Below are positions 16,542 through 25,680 of a stretch of DNA of 63,279 bases, piece by piece (position 1 is the stretch's first letter; each line of letters opens with the position of its first letter). The stretch is from CAZCJU01 sp964562175. Lineage in GTDB: Bacteria > Bacillota > Clostridia > Oscillospirales > CAG-272. A program made the translations under genes and the position numbers. Under the pieces are notes generated by a model, which made no database searches, had not been told where the DNA came from, and saw only the letters and a program-made list of their open reading frames with translations. The DNA lies in contig CAZLRV010000012.1 of assembly GCA_964562175.1 (NCBI GenBank), forward strand, positions 1 through 63,279, written 5' to 3'.

Positions 16542-17564
16542 TTATTCTGTTTTTTTGCAAACGGCAACCGAGCCTTCGACCGTATTGCCCTCTGCTACAT
16601 GACCGTTTACGTTGCCGTGTATCACGCCAAGCACTTTGCCCGTCACATTACCGTCTACGCCGCCGATAATATCACCCTCGACAATACCGTCAACATCGCC
16701 GTTTACATTGCCGAATACACTGCCGTTGACCTTGCCGGAGATACCGCCGTCGATATTGCCTACGATATCGCCCGAAACATTGCCGTTTACACTGCCCAAA
16801 ATATTGCCCACTATACTGCCGTTTACAGTACCGTTTACCGACCCGTCAATTGTGCCGTAAACATTTTCAACGACTCCGTTTATATCGCCGAGTACGGCGT
16901 GCGACACCGTTATATCGCCGCGAACCGTACCGTTTATGTCACCGTCGATAGCCCGCCCTTTGAATGCGCCGCCGAGTGTTCCGTTAAGCTTTCCGTTTAT
17001 ATTGCCGAGAATATTGCCGTCGACTGCCCCGTTTAGATCGCAATCGAGCGTACCGACTGCATCGTGCGTTATCCGCCCCGACATCTGCCCGTAAAGATTA
17101 CCGTAAAGGCTTCCGTCTATCATACCGTCAAGATCGCCGTTTATATTACCGTGAACATCGCCGTGCAAAACACCGCCGAGCGTGCCGTTTATATCGCCGT
17201 AGACGGTTGCATAGATATGCTCGTTCAGATCGCCGTTTACCGTGTTGAAATACCGTGATTCCACTTTGCCTGTGCAAGACCTTGAGCCGCGCTGGCGTTG
17301 AATGGAGCGAATATTTCTTTCTTCTGCACGTTTTAGGCGAAAGCTCTGACGCATCTCTCTGTCCGAATCCCGCTTTTTACGTATCTGCGTGCGTTTTTCA
17401 AGCAGTCGCTCACGCTCTGCCTCATCATACGAAAACGGTATATCCGGCGTTGCTTTTTTGCGTGCCCTCTCGTATTTTTTGTAGGATATCAGCCGCCGAG
17501 CCTCGGATGGGGTAAGCTTTCCGTCTGCCACCGATATAAGTATACCTTCAAGCTTATCCGACAT
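16542..17564 (-). CDS. Tetrapeptide-repeat (predicted beta-solenoid) protein with SHOCT-like head
   Basis: A 340-residue protein of unknown function. Residues 1-30 resemble a SHOCT-like head (ISVADGKLTPSEARRLISYK). Residues 30-100 are highly charged and probably form a coiled coil (ERARKKATP to EERNIRSIQRQRGSRS). From about residue 105 to 332 the chain is almost only a four-residue repeat, (N/D)-G-x-(I/V/L), for example NGDINGTLGGVLHGDVHGNI. That gives roughly 55 repeats, visible in the DNA as 12-bp units. No signal peptide or membrane helix is present, so it should be cytoplasmic. Gly/Asn/Asp turns with alternating aliphatic residues suggest a beta-helix that could polymerise, as bactofilins do. 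It lies two bases downstream of lexA on the same strand. Confidence 0.8.
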   Translation of the reverse strand: MSDKLEGILISVADGKLTPSEARRLISYKKYERARKKATPDIPFSYDEAERERLLEKRTQIRKKRDSDREMRQSFRLKRAEERNIRSIQRQRGSRSCTGKVESRYFNTVNGDLNEHIYATVYGDINGTLGGVLHGDVHGNINGDLDGMIDGSLYGNLYGQMSGRITHDAVGTLDCDLNGAVDGNILGNINGKLNGTLGGAFKGRAIDGDINGTVRGDITVSHAVLGDINGVVENVYGTIDGSVNGTVNGSIVGNILGSVNGNVSGDIVGNIDGGISGKVNGSVFGNVNGDVDGIVEGDIIGGVDGNVTGKVLGVIHGNVNGHVAEGNTVEGSVAVCKKTE

Positions 17565-17565
17565 T

Positions 17566-18165
17566 TCAGTAATACCTTACCGAGGCTATGACCTTGCCAA
17601 GCACCGTAACGTCCTTGACTATTATGGGCTTGAGCTTATGATTTTCGGGCTGCAGGCGGTATTGTCCGTTTTCCTTATAAAACGTCTTTACCGTTGCCTC
17701 GTCGTTTATGAGAGCGACGACTATATCGCCGTTTTCGGCACACGGGGTCATATCCACAACTATTATATCGCCGTTGAAGATACCCGCCTCTATCATGCTT
17801 TCGCCCTCGACCTTAAGTGCGAATACTTTATCGTTCAAATAACCGACGGGAAGCTTAAATTCAAGATAGCCGTCGAAATTTTCCTCCGCAAATACGGGCG
17901 AGCCTGCCGCTATTCTGCCGAGTATCGGAATTACCGACAGTCTGTTATTGCCGACACCGCCGACACGCAATGTACGGCTCTTGCCCTGCTCCTTCTGTAT
18001 AAAGCCCTTGTCCTCCAAGCGTTGCAGATACAGATGCACCGTTGAGGTGCTTCTTATGCCGAGTGCCGACTTAATATCACGCACCGAGGGTGAATAGCCC
18101 TCTTTTTCTATCGCATTTACTATGTAGTCGTATATCTCTTGTTCTATTTGGACAAGCTCTTCCAT
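17566..18165 (-). CDS. lexA: LexA repressor
   Basis: A 199-residue SOS repressor. The winged helix is at the N-terminus (YSPSVRDIKSALGIRSTSTV). The self-cleavage site is Ala87-Gly88 in GRIAAGSP, and the catalytic dyad is Ser123 (EGESMIEAG) and Lys160 (EATVKTF). The start at 18165 is preferred over 18189 because AGGCGG lies just before it. A candidate SOS box overlaps the -35 of its own promoter, consistent with autoregulation. The tetrapeptide-repeat gene follows directly and may share the transcript, and so SOS control. Confidence 0.95.
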   Translation of the reverse strand: MEELVQIEQEIYDYIVNAIEKEGYSPSVRDIKSALGIRSTSTVHLYLQRLEDKGFIQKEQGKSRTLRVGGVGNNRLSVIPILGRIAAGSPVFAEENFDGYLEFKLPVGYLNDKVFALKVEGESMIEAGIFNGDIIVVDMTPCAENGDIVVALINDEATVKTFYKENGQYRLQPENHKLKPIIVKDVTVLGKVIASVRYY

Positions 18166-18209
18166 ACTTACCGCCTTTCTATAGTACAACGAACATTTTT
18201 TCTATTGAT

Positions 18210-18248
18210 ATGATACCATAAATCACGGAATTTGTAAACCTTTGTTCG
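18210..18248 (-). promoter_or_regulatory. lexA promoter with candidate SOS box
   Basis: On the minus strand TTTACA (18233-18238) and TATCAT (18210-18215) are 17 bp apart. CGAACAAAGGTTTA (18235-18248) matches the Gram-positive LexA box CGAACRNRYGTTYC at 12 of 14 positions and covers the -35 box. Confidence 0.65.
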
Positions 18249-18310
18249 CCCTAATTCGATGAATTATTTGAAACTCGTCGGTAAATTATTTGTTACGCAT
18301 GGCATACGAT

Positions 18311-18985
18311 TCAGCCGACGATCTCCTTTAAGCACTCAAGCGAGCTTATCGTATACGTTGCAATGTTGCACACCTCGCCCTTTGGCGAAAAATAGCAGGT
18401 ATCTATGCCGTAATCGCAGCCGCCGCGAATATCCGCACTTATCGAGTCGCCGATGAGCAGACATTCCTCTTTTTTATACGGAATGAAAGCAAATACCGCA
18501 TCGAAAAATTCTTTTTTCGGCTTCACCGCTCCCAAATGCTCGGAGATAAACACTCCGTCAACGTATTTTTCGATCCCGGAGGCGGCGAGCCGACTTTTTT
18601 GCACGCACGCTGTGCCGTTTGTCACTATGTATATTGCTTTGTCTCGGTGAAAATATTCAAGTATTTCCTCAGCCCCGTCAACGAGCCGATGCTGTTGTGA
18701 CAGGTGAACATAATAAAGCTCGCTTGCCCTCTGCGGGTCAAAGTCGATATGCTCTTTCTCGAAAAAGCTTTTAAACCGCAGATACGACAATTGCTCACGC
18801 TCTATCTGCCCACGCTCAAGCTTTTTCCACATTGAAAGATTGTGTGCGGAATATCGCTCTATCATTTCCTCCGAAACAACTGCACCGCACCCGCTCAAAA
18901 GAGCGGATGCGGCGCACCGTTCGGCAGAGCTGAAATCGAGCAGAGTATCATCCGCATCGAATAACAAAACGCCGTATTTTTTCAT
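18311..18985 (-). CDS. YjjG-type HAD hydrolase (nucleotide 5'-phosphatase family)
   Basis: A 224-residue haloacid dehalogenase-fold phosphatase. HAD motif I is LLFDADDTLLDF, motif II lies in AIYIVTNGT, and motif IV is ECLLIGDSISADIRGG. The alpha-helical cap and FDADDTLLDF opening match the YjjG/YfnB group, which removes phosphate from non-canonical pyrimidine nucleotides. Substrate is inferred from the subgroup. It ends about 60 bp upstream of the lexA promoter and is transcribed in the same direction. Confidence 0.87.
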   Translation of the reverse strand: MKKYGVLLFDADDTLLDFSSAERCAASALLSGCGAVVSEEMIERYSAHNLSMWKKLERGQIEREQLSYLRFKSFFEKEHIDFDPQRASELYYVHLSQQHRLVDGAEEILEYFHRDKAIYIVTNGTACVQKSRLAASGIEKYVDGVFISEHLGAVKPKKEFFDAVFAFIPYKKEECLLIGDSISADIRGGCDYGIDTCYFSPKGEVCNIATYTISSLECLKEIVG

Positions 18986-19003
18986 TTCAATTTGATTTTG
19001 AAA

Positions 19004-20185
19004 TTATTTCTTCTTTTTTACAACTATAACAGCCGCAACTGCCGCAACAGCAACTACCGCAACGACTACGACGATGATTATCCAGGTGTTATCCTTCTTC
19101 TCGGGCTCGTCTTTGTCGTCTGTCTTGTTCGCATCGTCTGCCTTTGTAGCGGCATCGGGAGCGGTGGTCGAAGCATCGCCTGTCTCGGTGTTGTTACCGG
19201 GCTCTGTGGTCGCGGTCTCGCCTTCGGTATCGGGCGTTGTGGGCGTTGTGGGTGTTGTGGGAGCGGCAGCCTTGTCCGCCTCTATAACGCCCTCACCTGT
19301 GGTGAAGGATATGTTATCTATATCCATATCGCATTGACGTGTTGCGATAGCTATGATAGAGCCTTCGCAGGTTACACGGGTGTTCTCAACGGCGAGGACC
19401 TCCATGCCGTCAGCGTCCTTAACGGATGCCTTACCGAAATATTTGAAATCGGACTCAAGTGTGCCGTCGTTGTTGTTGTAGGTCTTGCCTGCCTCGGACA
19501 GCTCAACGGTTGCCAGAAGCTCGTTGTTTATAAGTATCGTAACTGTGCTTCCGTCATCGTAGAACTTAACATTGTAGAAATTGCTCGTATCTATATCGTA
19601 AGGAATTACGGTAGTGTAGCTGCAAACGTTAAGAGCCTGCTCGGTATAAGCCTTGATACCTATTTCAAAGCCGTCATTTGCGATTGCGAGGTGGATACCG
19701 CCCGCACCGCCGGTGCGACCGCTTACGCCCTCTGCGTTACCGCCGTTTTCCTTGTACCAGTCCCACTCATAGTAGTCGAACTTCTCGATAACGGGGTTGC
19801 CTGCCGTATCTTTGTTCTTAGGGTTGGGCTTCGTTACGGAGCCGCTGAGAAGACCTCTTACGGAAACGGTGTGATTTGAAGGCTCAGCGCCTATATCAAG
19901 CGAGAAAACGTACTCATCGGTGTAAGTCTCAAAGGAGTGGATATCGCAGTAGCCCGTAAGACTCAGGTACTTACCGCCGTTATCGTCCTCCTTTATCGAA
20001 GCACCGGATGTGGGAGTGCCGGGTCTTATTTCGAAGAACTCGGTCTCGCCCTCAACAAGAGCCATAAAGTCATCGCCGTTGAGAGCCTCTTCAAAGTCGA
20101 ACTTCGTCACATCAGCCGCGGAAACGGCAAAGGTGAGAAGCATGAGCATCGCCAAGGCGATCGAAAGAAATTTGAATTTTTTCAT
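19004..20185 (-). CDS. Surface protein with LamG-like region and C-terminal membrane anchor
   Basis: A 393-residue exported protein. It has a signal peptide (MKKFKFLSIALAMLMLLTFA, cleavage after VSA), then about 270 residues rich in beta strands that resemble a concanavalin-like/LamG fold (KYLSLTGYCDIHSFETYTDE, FEIGIKAYTEQALNVC). A Thr/Pro and Asp/Lys-rich linker follows (TTPTTPTTP), then a C-terminal helix with a KKKK end (IIIVVVVAVVAVAAVAAVIV). There is no LPxTG motif, so it stays in the membrane by its tail. Ligand or role is unknown; carbohydrate binding is a guess from the fold. Confidence 0.72.
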   Translation of the reverse strand: MKKFKFLSIALAMLMLLTFAVSAADVTKFDFEEALNGDDFMALVEGETEFFEIRPGTPTSGASIKEDDNGGKYLSLTGYCDIHSFETYTDEYVFSLDIGAEPSNHTVSVRGLLSGSVTKPNPKNKDTAGNPVIEKFDYYEWDWYKENGGNAEGVSGRTGGAGGIHLAIANDGFEIGIKAYTEQALNVCSYTTVIPYDIDTSNFYNVKFYDDGSTVTILINNELLATVELSEAGKTYNNNDGTLESDFKYFGKASVKDADGMEVLAVENTRVTCEGSIIAIATRQCDMDIDNISFTTGEGVIEADKAAAPTTPTTPTTPDTEGETATTEPGNNTETGDASTTAPDAATKADDANKTDDKDEPEKKDNTWIIIVVVVAVVAVAAVAAVIVVKKKK

Positions 20186-20231
20186 TTTTTTACCTCTCTA
20201 TATAATTTTTTTTGGGGTACATATTTAACGC

Positions 20232-21224
20232 TTACCGAGCCTTATGCTCATTAAGCATATCGAAGTAGAGCGGCATACCGCCGGTATGGATGAAAAGTAT
20301 CTTCTTTCCGACAATGGACTTGTCAGCCAAGTACTTTTCCATGCCCGTGTAAGCCTTGCCTGTGTAAGTCGGGTCAAGCTCTATTCCGTTTACGGCAACC
20401 ATTTTTTTGCAATTTTCGAGTATCTCGTCATCGTACTCGCCGTAGCCGCCGCAGAGATAATCGGTAACGAAGCTTATTTCGTTTTCGATATCGCCCTCAG
20501 CCAGATACTTGTAGGGGCATCTGTCGAAATAATCGTGTATGTACTTTCCGAGCTTCATCACACCGTTTTCGTAGGTGCGTGCGGTGGATATACCGATTAT
20601 CCGAGGATGGGGAAAATCGTCAACGTGGCGTGCCTCGCTCGTCAGCTTGCCTATAATAAGACCCGCCTGAGTCGTGCCCGAGCCGGAGGCGTGGAAGATA
20701 TAGTCAAAGGCTATGCCATGCTCCTCCTGATATCTCTCGATCTCTCGGTACGCATCTTTATACGCCGTGCATTGTGCCACTATGGAATCGTCGTCCTTGA
20801 TATAGTGCGCATTGTAGCCCTGCTTTTTCAAGTCGGACTTAAGTCCCGCCACTATTTCGGGTACATCATCCTTTTCACAGCGTATTACCTTGGCTCCGAA
20901 CTCGTCGCACAGTCTGCCGTTATAAGCATCGTCACAGCCGTGATCGTCGCCTATTATCGAGAGCATATAGCACGGAATGCCCATGCTGCGGCAGAGATTT
21001 GCCGTTACCCTTGCAAGGTTTGAGCGTCTGTTGCCGTATGAGATAAGGCAGTTTTGACCGTTCTTTACCATATCCGAGAGTATCTTTTGACCTATTCTCA
21101 CCTTGTTTCCGCCGAATGAGAACGGTTGCAGATCGTCACGCTTTATGTACAGCTCGCAATCGCTGTCGTAAAGTGACTTGATTCGATGTATCGGTGTGTT
21201 CACCGTAACATCCTTTAGCTTCAT
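20232..21224 (-). CDS. PLP-dependent ACC deaminase/D-cysteine desulfhydrase family enzyme
   Basis: A 330-residue fold-type II PLP enzyme. The PLP lysine is in SFGGNKVRIGQKIL, substrate-binding residues are in ISYGNRRSNLARVTA, and a serine/threonine phosphate-binding region is near HASGSGTTQAGLI. Family members open 1-aminocyclopropane-1-carboxylate or release sulfide and ammonia from D-cysteine; bacterial members are mostly D-cysteine desulfhydrases or act on unusual D-amino acids. The exact substrate cannot be read here. It stands alone on the minus strand, with a T-rich leader and GAGGG before the start. Confidence 0.85.
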   Translation of the reverse strand: MKLKDVTVNTPIHRIKSLYDSDCELYIKRDDLQPFSFGGNKVRIGQKILSDMVKNGQNCLISYGNRRSNLARVTANLCRSMGIPCYMLSIIGDDHGCDDAYNGRLCDEFGAKVIRCEKDDVPEIVAGLKSDLKKQGYNAHYIKDDDSIVAQCTAYKDAYREIERYQEEHGIAFDYIFHASGSGTTQAGLIIGKLTSEARHVDDFPHPRIIGISTARTYENGVMKLGKYIHDYFDRCPYKYLAEGDIENEISFVTDYLCGGYGEYDDEILENCKKMVAVNGIELDPTYTGKAYTGMEKYLADKSIVGKKILFIHTGGMPLYFDMLNEHKAR

Positions 21225-21379
21225 TGTGATCCCTCTTTTTTGAAATCGTTGTCAAACGATTTTTTTGCCGATAATAACTATACCATAATTCACGCCCTTT
21301 GTCAAGGTTTTATTTTTAATATTCGTTGATTTTTTTGTATTTTTACCGCATAAAAGGACGAATTGACGAAAAATAAGCA

Positions 21380-21408
21380 TTGACATTTTCGTTTTGTTGT
21401 GATATTAT
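21380..21408 (+). promoter_or_regulatory. Promoter of the DUF4432 gene
   Basis: TTGACA and TATTAT are separated by 17 bp. The start codon at 21433 is preceded by AAGGAG. Confidence 0.75.
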
Positions 21409-21432
21409 TTAAAAAAATCAAGGAGCGATAAT

Positions 21433-22449
21433 ATGATGAATTACGAAAACGAGAAAAAATATATAGGTAATATCAGCCAGCTTTTCAAAGTAAAGGAATA
21501 CCGACTCAAGGGCGGTTGGTGTGACGGAGTCAGTGCCGTCGATGTTTCAAACGGTGCGGGGTTGACCTTTACGGTCTTGGTCGATCGCTGTATGGATATC
21601 TATTATCTTGATTATAAAGGCAAAAATCTTGCGTATCAGACACCCGTCGGCATCAGAGACCCGCGTTTTTTCAACAAATGCGAGTGGATGGCGGGCTTCG
21701 GTGCGGGCTTCTTCGTAACGTGCGGGCTTGAAAATATCGGCTCATCGTGTGTTGACGAGAGCGAGTCGCTTCCCTGCCACGGCAGAGCCTCGTACATTCC
21801 GGCGCAGAATTTTTCGATAAATTATATCACCGAGGACGGTTGCCCCGGAGTCGTTTTGCACGGCGTCATGGCTCAGTGCCGTATGTTCGATGTGCAAATG
21901 ACCTTGAGCAGGGAGATAAAATGCCTTTACGGAAAAAATAAAATATATATCAATGACATTGTCCAAAACGGCTCAGCAAGAGAAACGCCGCATATGATGC
22001 TGTATCATTTCAATATGGGCTATCCCCTGCTCGATGAGAGTGCTGAGGTGATAATACCGAGCGAAAAAAGGATCGGGCGCACGCCGCTTGCCGAGGGTGA
22101 GCTTGATATGTGGGATAAATTTCAGCCTCCGACATACGGCTATGAAGAAAGATGCTATTACCATTGCGGAATGAAAGAAAAGGACGGTCGCTCGTATTAC
22201 GGAATGAGGAACAAAAGCTCCGACCTTGCGGTAAAAATGACATATAACACCGATAAGCTCACGCATTTCAACGAATGGAAAATGATGGGGCTGACCGAAT
22301 ACGTATGCGGACTTGAGCCGTGCAACGCCACGATAGACGGCAGAGCAAAGGCGAGGGAGGACGGCACGCTGAAATTCCTCAAGCCCGACGAAAAAGCGGA
22401 ATATTCCCTTAGCATCGAGGTAGGCGCTTACGAGGATATAATATTTTGA
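21433..22449 (+). CDS. DUF4432 aldose-1-epimerase-like protein
   Basis: A 338-residue protein of the galactose mutarotase-like fold, DUF4432 family. The stretch DVSNGAGLTFTVLVDRCMDI and the histidines in HMMLYHFNMGYPLLDES match the family, with a conserved Glu near ECLEPCN-type end (YVCGLEPCNA). These proteins bind sugars or sugar acids and often sit in uronate or pectin catabolic loci. It has no signal peptide and should be cytoplasmic. It has its own promoter and converges on the DUF3810 gene, with a 22-base overlap of the coding ends. Confidence 0.82.
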   Translation: MMNYENEKKYIGNISQLFKVKEYRLKGGWCDGVSAVDVSNGAGLTFTVLVDRCMDIYYLDYKGKNLAYQTPVGIRDPRFFNKCEWMAGFGAGFFVTCGLENIGSSCVDESESLPCHGRASYIPAQNFSINYITEDGCPGVVLHGVMAQCRMFDVQMTLSREIKCLYGKNKIYINDIVQNGSARETPHMMLYHFNMGYPLLDESAEVIIPSEKRIGRTPLAEGELDMWDKFQPPTYGYEERCYYHCGMKEKDGRSYYGMRNKSSDLAVKMTYNTDKLTHFNEWKMMGLTEYVCGLEPCNATIDGRAKAREDGTLKFLKPDEKAEYSLSIEVGAYEDIIF

Positions 22450-23549
22450 TAATAGGCTATGGCAAGATCGACGACAAGCCCGTATGAACGGCTGCCCTCG
22501 CTCTGCCCCTGGCTTTTGAGATAAACGTCATTCACCGCACCCGTAACGTCGGCGGCGACGTTTTCTTCATACTTTTCAAAAAAATCACCGTATGCGATAA
22601 GCTCGCGCCGCACCGAATAGCTCATATCGGTTATCATATCGAAATACGCTTCACGGTCGGTGTCGTACAGAGCCGATGCGACGTATTCGTAAAGGTTGAG
22701 GTAACCGCTGTACTTGATATAATCGTCATCACTGTTTATACAGCACAGGAAAGCGATGAAATTTGCTTCCTCCTCACGTGCAAAGCCGCGTTGGTGCGCC
22801 ATCTCGTGTGCGGCGGAAAACGGAAGCGTGTAATCGGGAAAATTTACGTTTAGATTCGCTTCACCGCTGAAAAAGGTATATACGCCGGCAATATGCGTAT
22901 AGGTCATCGGCTCACTTAGCAAAAGCGGCTTCACTCTCGAATGCATATACGGTATGAAAGCGTATTGTTGTCGAAGCGTGTCGTATGAGGCATTCAGTTT
23001 TTTGCTTAATACATCGGTATCATAGCCCATATAAGAGCCTTTTTCACCTACATTCAAGCTTTCGGCAAGCTTGTTTGACGATTTGAGCAGATACTCCCCA
23101 AGCTCACGAAGGGTCGACACCTCGGACGGCGCAACGGTAATGCCGAGCTTTTCATCAAGCCCCGGAGCGTAGTAGCCGGAGGAAAAATTGACGGTCAGCG
23201 TGCCGAAAACGAATGCGAGAGCCGAAAAAAGCGAAATAATATAACGGACGGTGTGGCGTTTTGTAAGCGATGCCGTCCTTATTGCGTATCTGAAAAGCAA
23301 AAACAGAAGCACCGGCAGGCAAAGCACGATAAATTCCGCAAACGATACCGGCAGCGGATATGTCAGATACGAAAAAAGCGAACGGAAAAACGCCGCAGGA
23401 TATCTGTTCCATATATCGGCGAAGCCCCGACTGCAAAGACTTAATAATAAAACGAGCATACCGAGGAAGAAAAAGCAATAGCATATCAAAGCCGGAGCCG
23501 GAACGTATTTTCTTATTTTCTTGTATATATTGTATTTTTTACCTATCAT
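22428..23549 (-). CDS. DUF3810 membrane protein with HExxH motif
   Basis: A 373-residue protein with three N-terminal membrane helices (residues 19-110) and a large outer domain. That domain has a zinc-metallopeptidase-like motif, HEMAHQRGFAREEEANF: two histidines with a following glutamate, as in gluzincins. DUF3810 is conserved in Bacillota and Bacteroidota and is of unknown function. A membrane-tethered peptidase acting outside the cell is a reasonable inference. Confidence 0.85.
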   Translation of the reverse strand: MIGKKYNIYKKIRKYVPAPALICYCFFFLGMLVLLLSLCSRGFADIWNRYPAAFFRSLFSYLTYPLPVSFAEFIVLCLPVLLFLLFRYAIRTASLTKRHTVRYIISLFSALAFVFGTLTVNFSSGYYAPGLDEKLGITVAPSEVSTLRELGEYLLKSSNKLAESLNVGEKGSYMGYDTDVLSKKLNASYDTLRQQYAFIPYMHSRVKPLLLSEPMTYTHIAGVYTFFSGEANLNVNFPDYTLPFSAAHEMAHQRGFAREEEANFIAFLCCINSDDDYIKYSGYLNLYEYVASALYDTDREAYFDMITDMSYSVRRELIAYGDFFEKYEENVAADVTGAVNDVYLKSQGQSEGSRSYGLVVDLAIAYYQNIISS

Positions 23550-23817
23550 TTTTCATTTGCTCCGATACTTCGAACACAGTTTATTGCTTATCGCCGTTAT
23601 CCGTTTCGGCCGTATTTGCGGTTCGATAAGCTGTATACGCTCATGATACCACACTGCGGGGAAATAGTCAATGACCGAGGATTATTATTTACATTTTATC
23701 GGTTGAAAAAACAAAGTATTTACTATATACTCATATCTATGTAAGTTAAATAAGTATTAAAATTGTATGTATTAACCTTTAATGCGACAATTATTACAAA
23801 AAGAAAAGGATATAAAA

Positions 23818-25326
23818 ATGATACTTAAAAAAAGCAAACGTTTTTTCTCTCTCCTTACCGCACTTACGCTTCTCGGCACCGCACTTTCGGGCTGTAAGGT
23901 AGTAGAACGACAGACCGATGTGCAAAGCTCGGTGACGGACGAGGCTGCCACGAGCGTGGTGCTTAAGCCCGACACGGGCGAGGTGATATATAAGTCCGCA
24001 CATTTTGAGATAAACGACAAAATGACAAGGTGCTTCATGTACGATATAGCCGACCAGCTTGTCAGCACGTCGGGAAGCTATATAGAAATGTCGGGCGGCG
24101 AGCTGATGGACTTTTCCAAATCGATGAAAGAGCAATATATAATGACGGATACGACATGGTATGACTATTGCTCAGAGATATTGGGGAATTATGTAAAAGA
24201 ATATCTCGTGCTTGCCGAATGCGCCCTCGATAACGGTATGGCACTCACCGATGTTGAGGAGGGGCTTATCGACGAATGGGCAAAGAGCTTTGACGAAAGC
24301 AAGTACGACGGCAAGGTAAGCGGCGAAACGGCGGGGGAGTGCATGAAAATTAAATCTCTTGCGATGAAATATGCCACCTCACAGCTTTTCGATGCGGAGC
24401 TTACACAGGATGAGGTAGATAAATACTATGCCGAAAACAAAAAATTCTATACCACGGTAAATTACAGATATTTCTCGCTGAACTACGCAAGCGCAGAGCA
24501 GACCGAAGCGGAAACGGAAACGAGCGCGGACACTTCCGAGGACGAGGAGGACGTAACGCTTAACGCCGAGCAAGCCGAGGATATCGCAAAATCGCTTAAG
24601 GAATGCAAGACCGAGGACGAATTTGTTTCTTGCCTTACGGCTAAGATGAAGCAGTACTATCCCAACATGAGCGAGGACGAGATAAAGGATGCGATAGAGG
24701 GTACAGACGTTTCCGGTCAGTCATATCAAGAGGGCTATGACGAGCTTGATTGGATGTTTGCCGACGAAAGAGCGGTGGGCGATGTATACTATGACCACGA
24801 TGACGAAAATATGATATATACCGTTATCATGATGACGGACACCATGATAGAGGAAACGAGCGAAACCATAAATGTCCGCCATATACTCATAATGTCCGAG
24901 GAGGAAGAGACCGAGGGCGAGAGCAAAAAGGACGATGAGGCAAAAGCAAAGGCAGACGAGATAATGGGCAAGCTCAAGGCGCAAAATAACGATACTGCCG
25001 TGTTCAAGCTGCTTGCAATGCTCTATTCGGAGGATCCCGGCTCGTCTATGATGGGCGGATATTACGAGTGCGTCGTTCAGGGAGAAATGGTCGAGGAATT
25101 TGACGAATGGTGCTTTGATAAATCAAGACAAAAGGGCGATTGCGATATAGTCAAGACCGATTACGGCTACCATATAATGTGCTTTGAGGGCAAGGGCTTG
25201 ACCGCATCCGTAGCAAACGCAAGATCTCAATTGCTGTCGGATAAATATTCCGAGCAGTACGAAAAGCTCATTGAGAATGTTACCGTGGACAGCGATACGG
25301 ATAAATATAAAGCGATGGAATTTTAA
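23818..25326 (+). CDS. Parvulin-type peptidyl-prolyl isomerase lipoprotein
   Basis: A 502-residue exported foldase. ATG 23818 is used because AAAAGGA precedes it and the lipobox follows at the right distance (ALSGC, Cys26). A long N-terminal SurA/PrsA-like helical region comes first. The parvulin domain starts near INVRHILIMSEEEETEGESK and continues with LYSEDPGSSMMGGYYECVVQ and DIVKTDYGYHIMCFEGKGL. Acidic low-complexity loops interrupt it (residues 225-255 and 355-375). A small membrane protein follows 75 bp downstream. Confidence 0.9.
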   Translation: MILKKSKRFFSLLTALTLLGTALSGCKVVERQTDVQSSVTDEAATSVVLKPDTGEVIYKSAHFEINDKMTRCFMYDIADQLVSTSGSYIEMSGGELMDFSKSMKEQYIMTDTTWYDYCSEILGNYVKEYLVLAECALDNGMALTDVEEGLIDEWAKSFDESKYDGKVSGETAGECMKIKSLAMKYATSQLFDAELTQDEVDKYYAENKKFYTTVNYRYFSLNYASAEQTEAETETSADTSEDEEDVTLNAEQAEDIAKSLKECKTEDEFVSCLTAKMKQYYPNMSEDEIKDAIEGTDVSGQSYQEGYDELDWMFADERAVGDVYYDHDDENMIYTVIMMTDTMIEETSETINVRHILIMSEEEETEGESKKDDEAKAKADEIMGKLKAQNNDTAVFKLLAMLYSEDPGSSMMGGYYECVVQGEMVEEFDEWCFDKSRQKGDCDIVKTDYGYHIMCFEGKGLTASVANARSQLLSDKYSEQYEKLIENVTVDSDTDKYKAMEF

Positions 25327-25401
25327 CACCTCTCGAAGCATTACCGCATAAAAAACGGCAAAGCGGGGAAAATAAAGGTATGATATATTCGGAGGGATAA
25401 A

Positions 25402-25578
25402 ATGAGCAGAAAACAATTATGCGAGTGCTGTAGCAAGCCCGCACTCACACTTCACCTGAAAAATAATTATACCTTTACGATAGCCGCACTCGTGCTGTTG
25501 TCAAGCGTCTTTTTGATGCACATATGTATGTTCAAATGCAAAAAGAAACACAAGTCACGCAAAAAATCCGACGAATAA
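25402..25578 (+). CDS. Small Cys/Lys-rich single-pass membrane protein
   Basis: A 58-residue frame with a good ribosome site (GGAGGG) seven bases before the ATG. It has a Cys cluster at the front (QLCECCSKPAL), one helix (FTIAALVLLSSVFLMHICMF) and a lysine-rich tail (KCKKKHKSRKKSDE). It is followed by a terminator, so it ends the parvulin transcript unit. Function is unknown. It parallels the 51-residue protein beside the first parvulin. Confidence 0.7.
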   Translation: MSRKQLCECCSKPALTLHLKNNYTFTIAALVLLSSVFLMHICMFKCKKKHKSRKKSDE

Positions 25579-25590
25579 GACCCACACAAA

Positions 25591-25615
25591 AGCCTTCCCA
25601 CGGGAAGGCTTTTTG
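25591..25615 (+). terminator. Terminator after the small membrane protein gene
   Basis: AGCCTTCCC-AC-GGGAAGGCT is a perfect stem followed by five Ts, 12 bp past the stop. Confidence 0.88.
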
Positions 25616-25680
25616 AAATATATCGCCATTACGCCTTCCTTGATATGCTCGATCTTTCGTCAAATATTATTACTCAAAAA

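Noticed and set aside
16599..17036. Plus-strand repetitive frame
   Set aside because: It is the antisense image of the tetrapeptide repeats and has no ribosome site.
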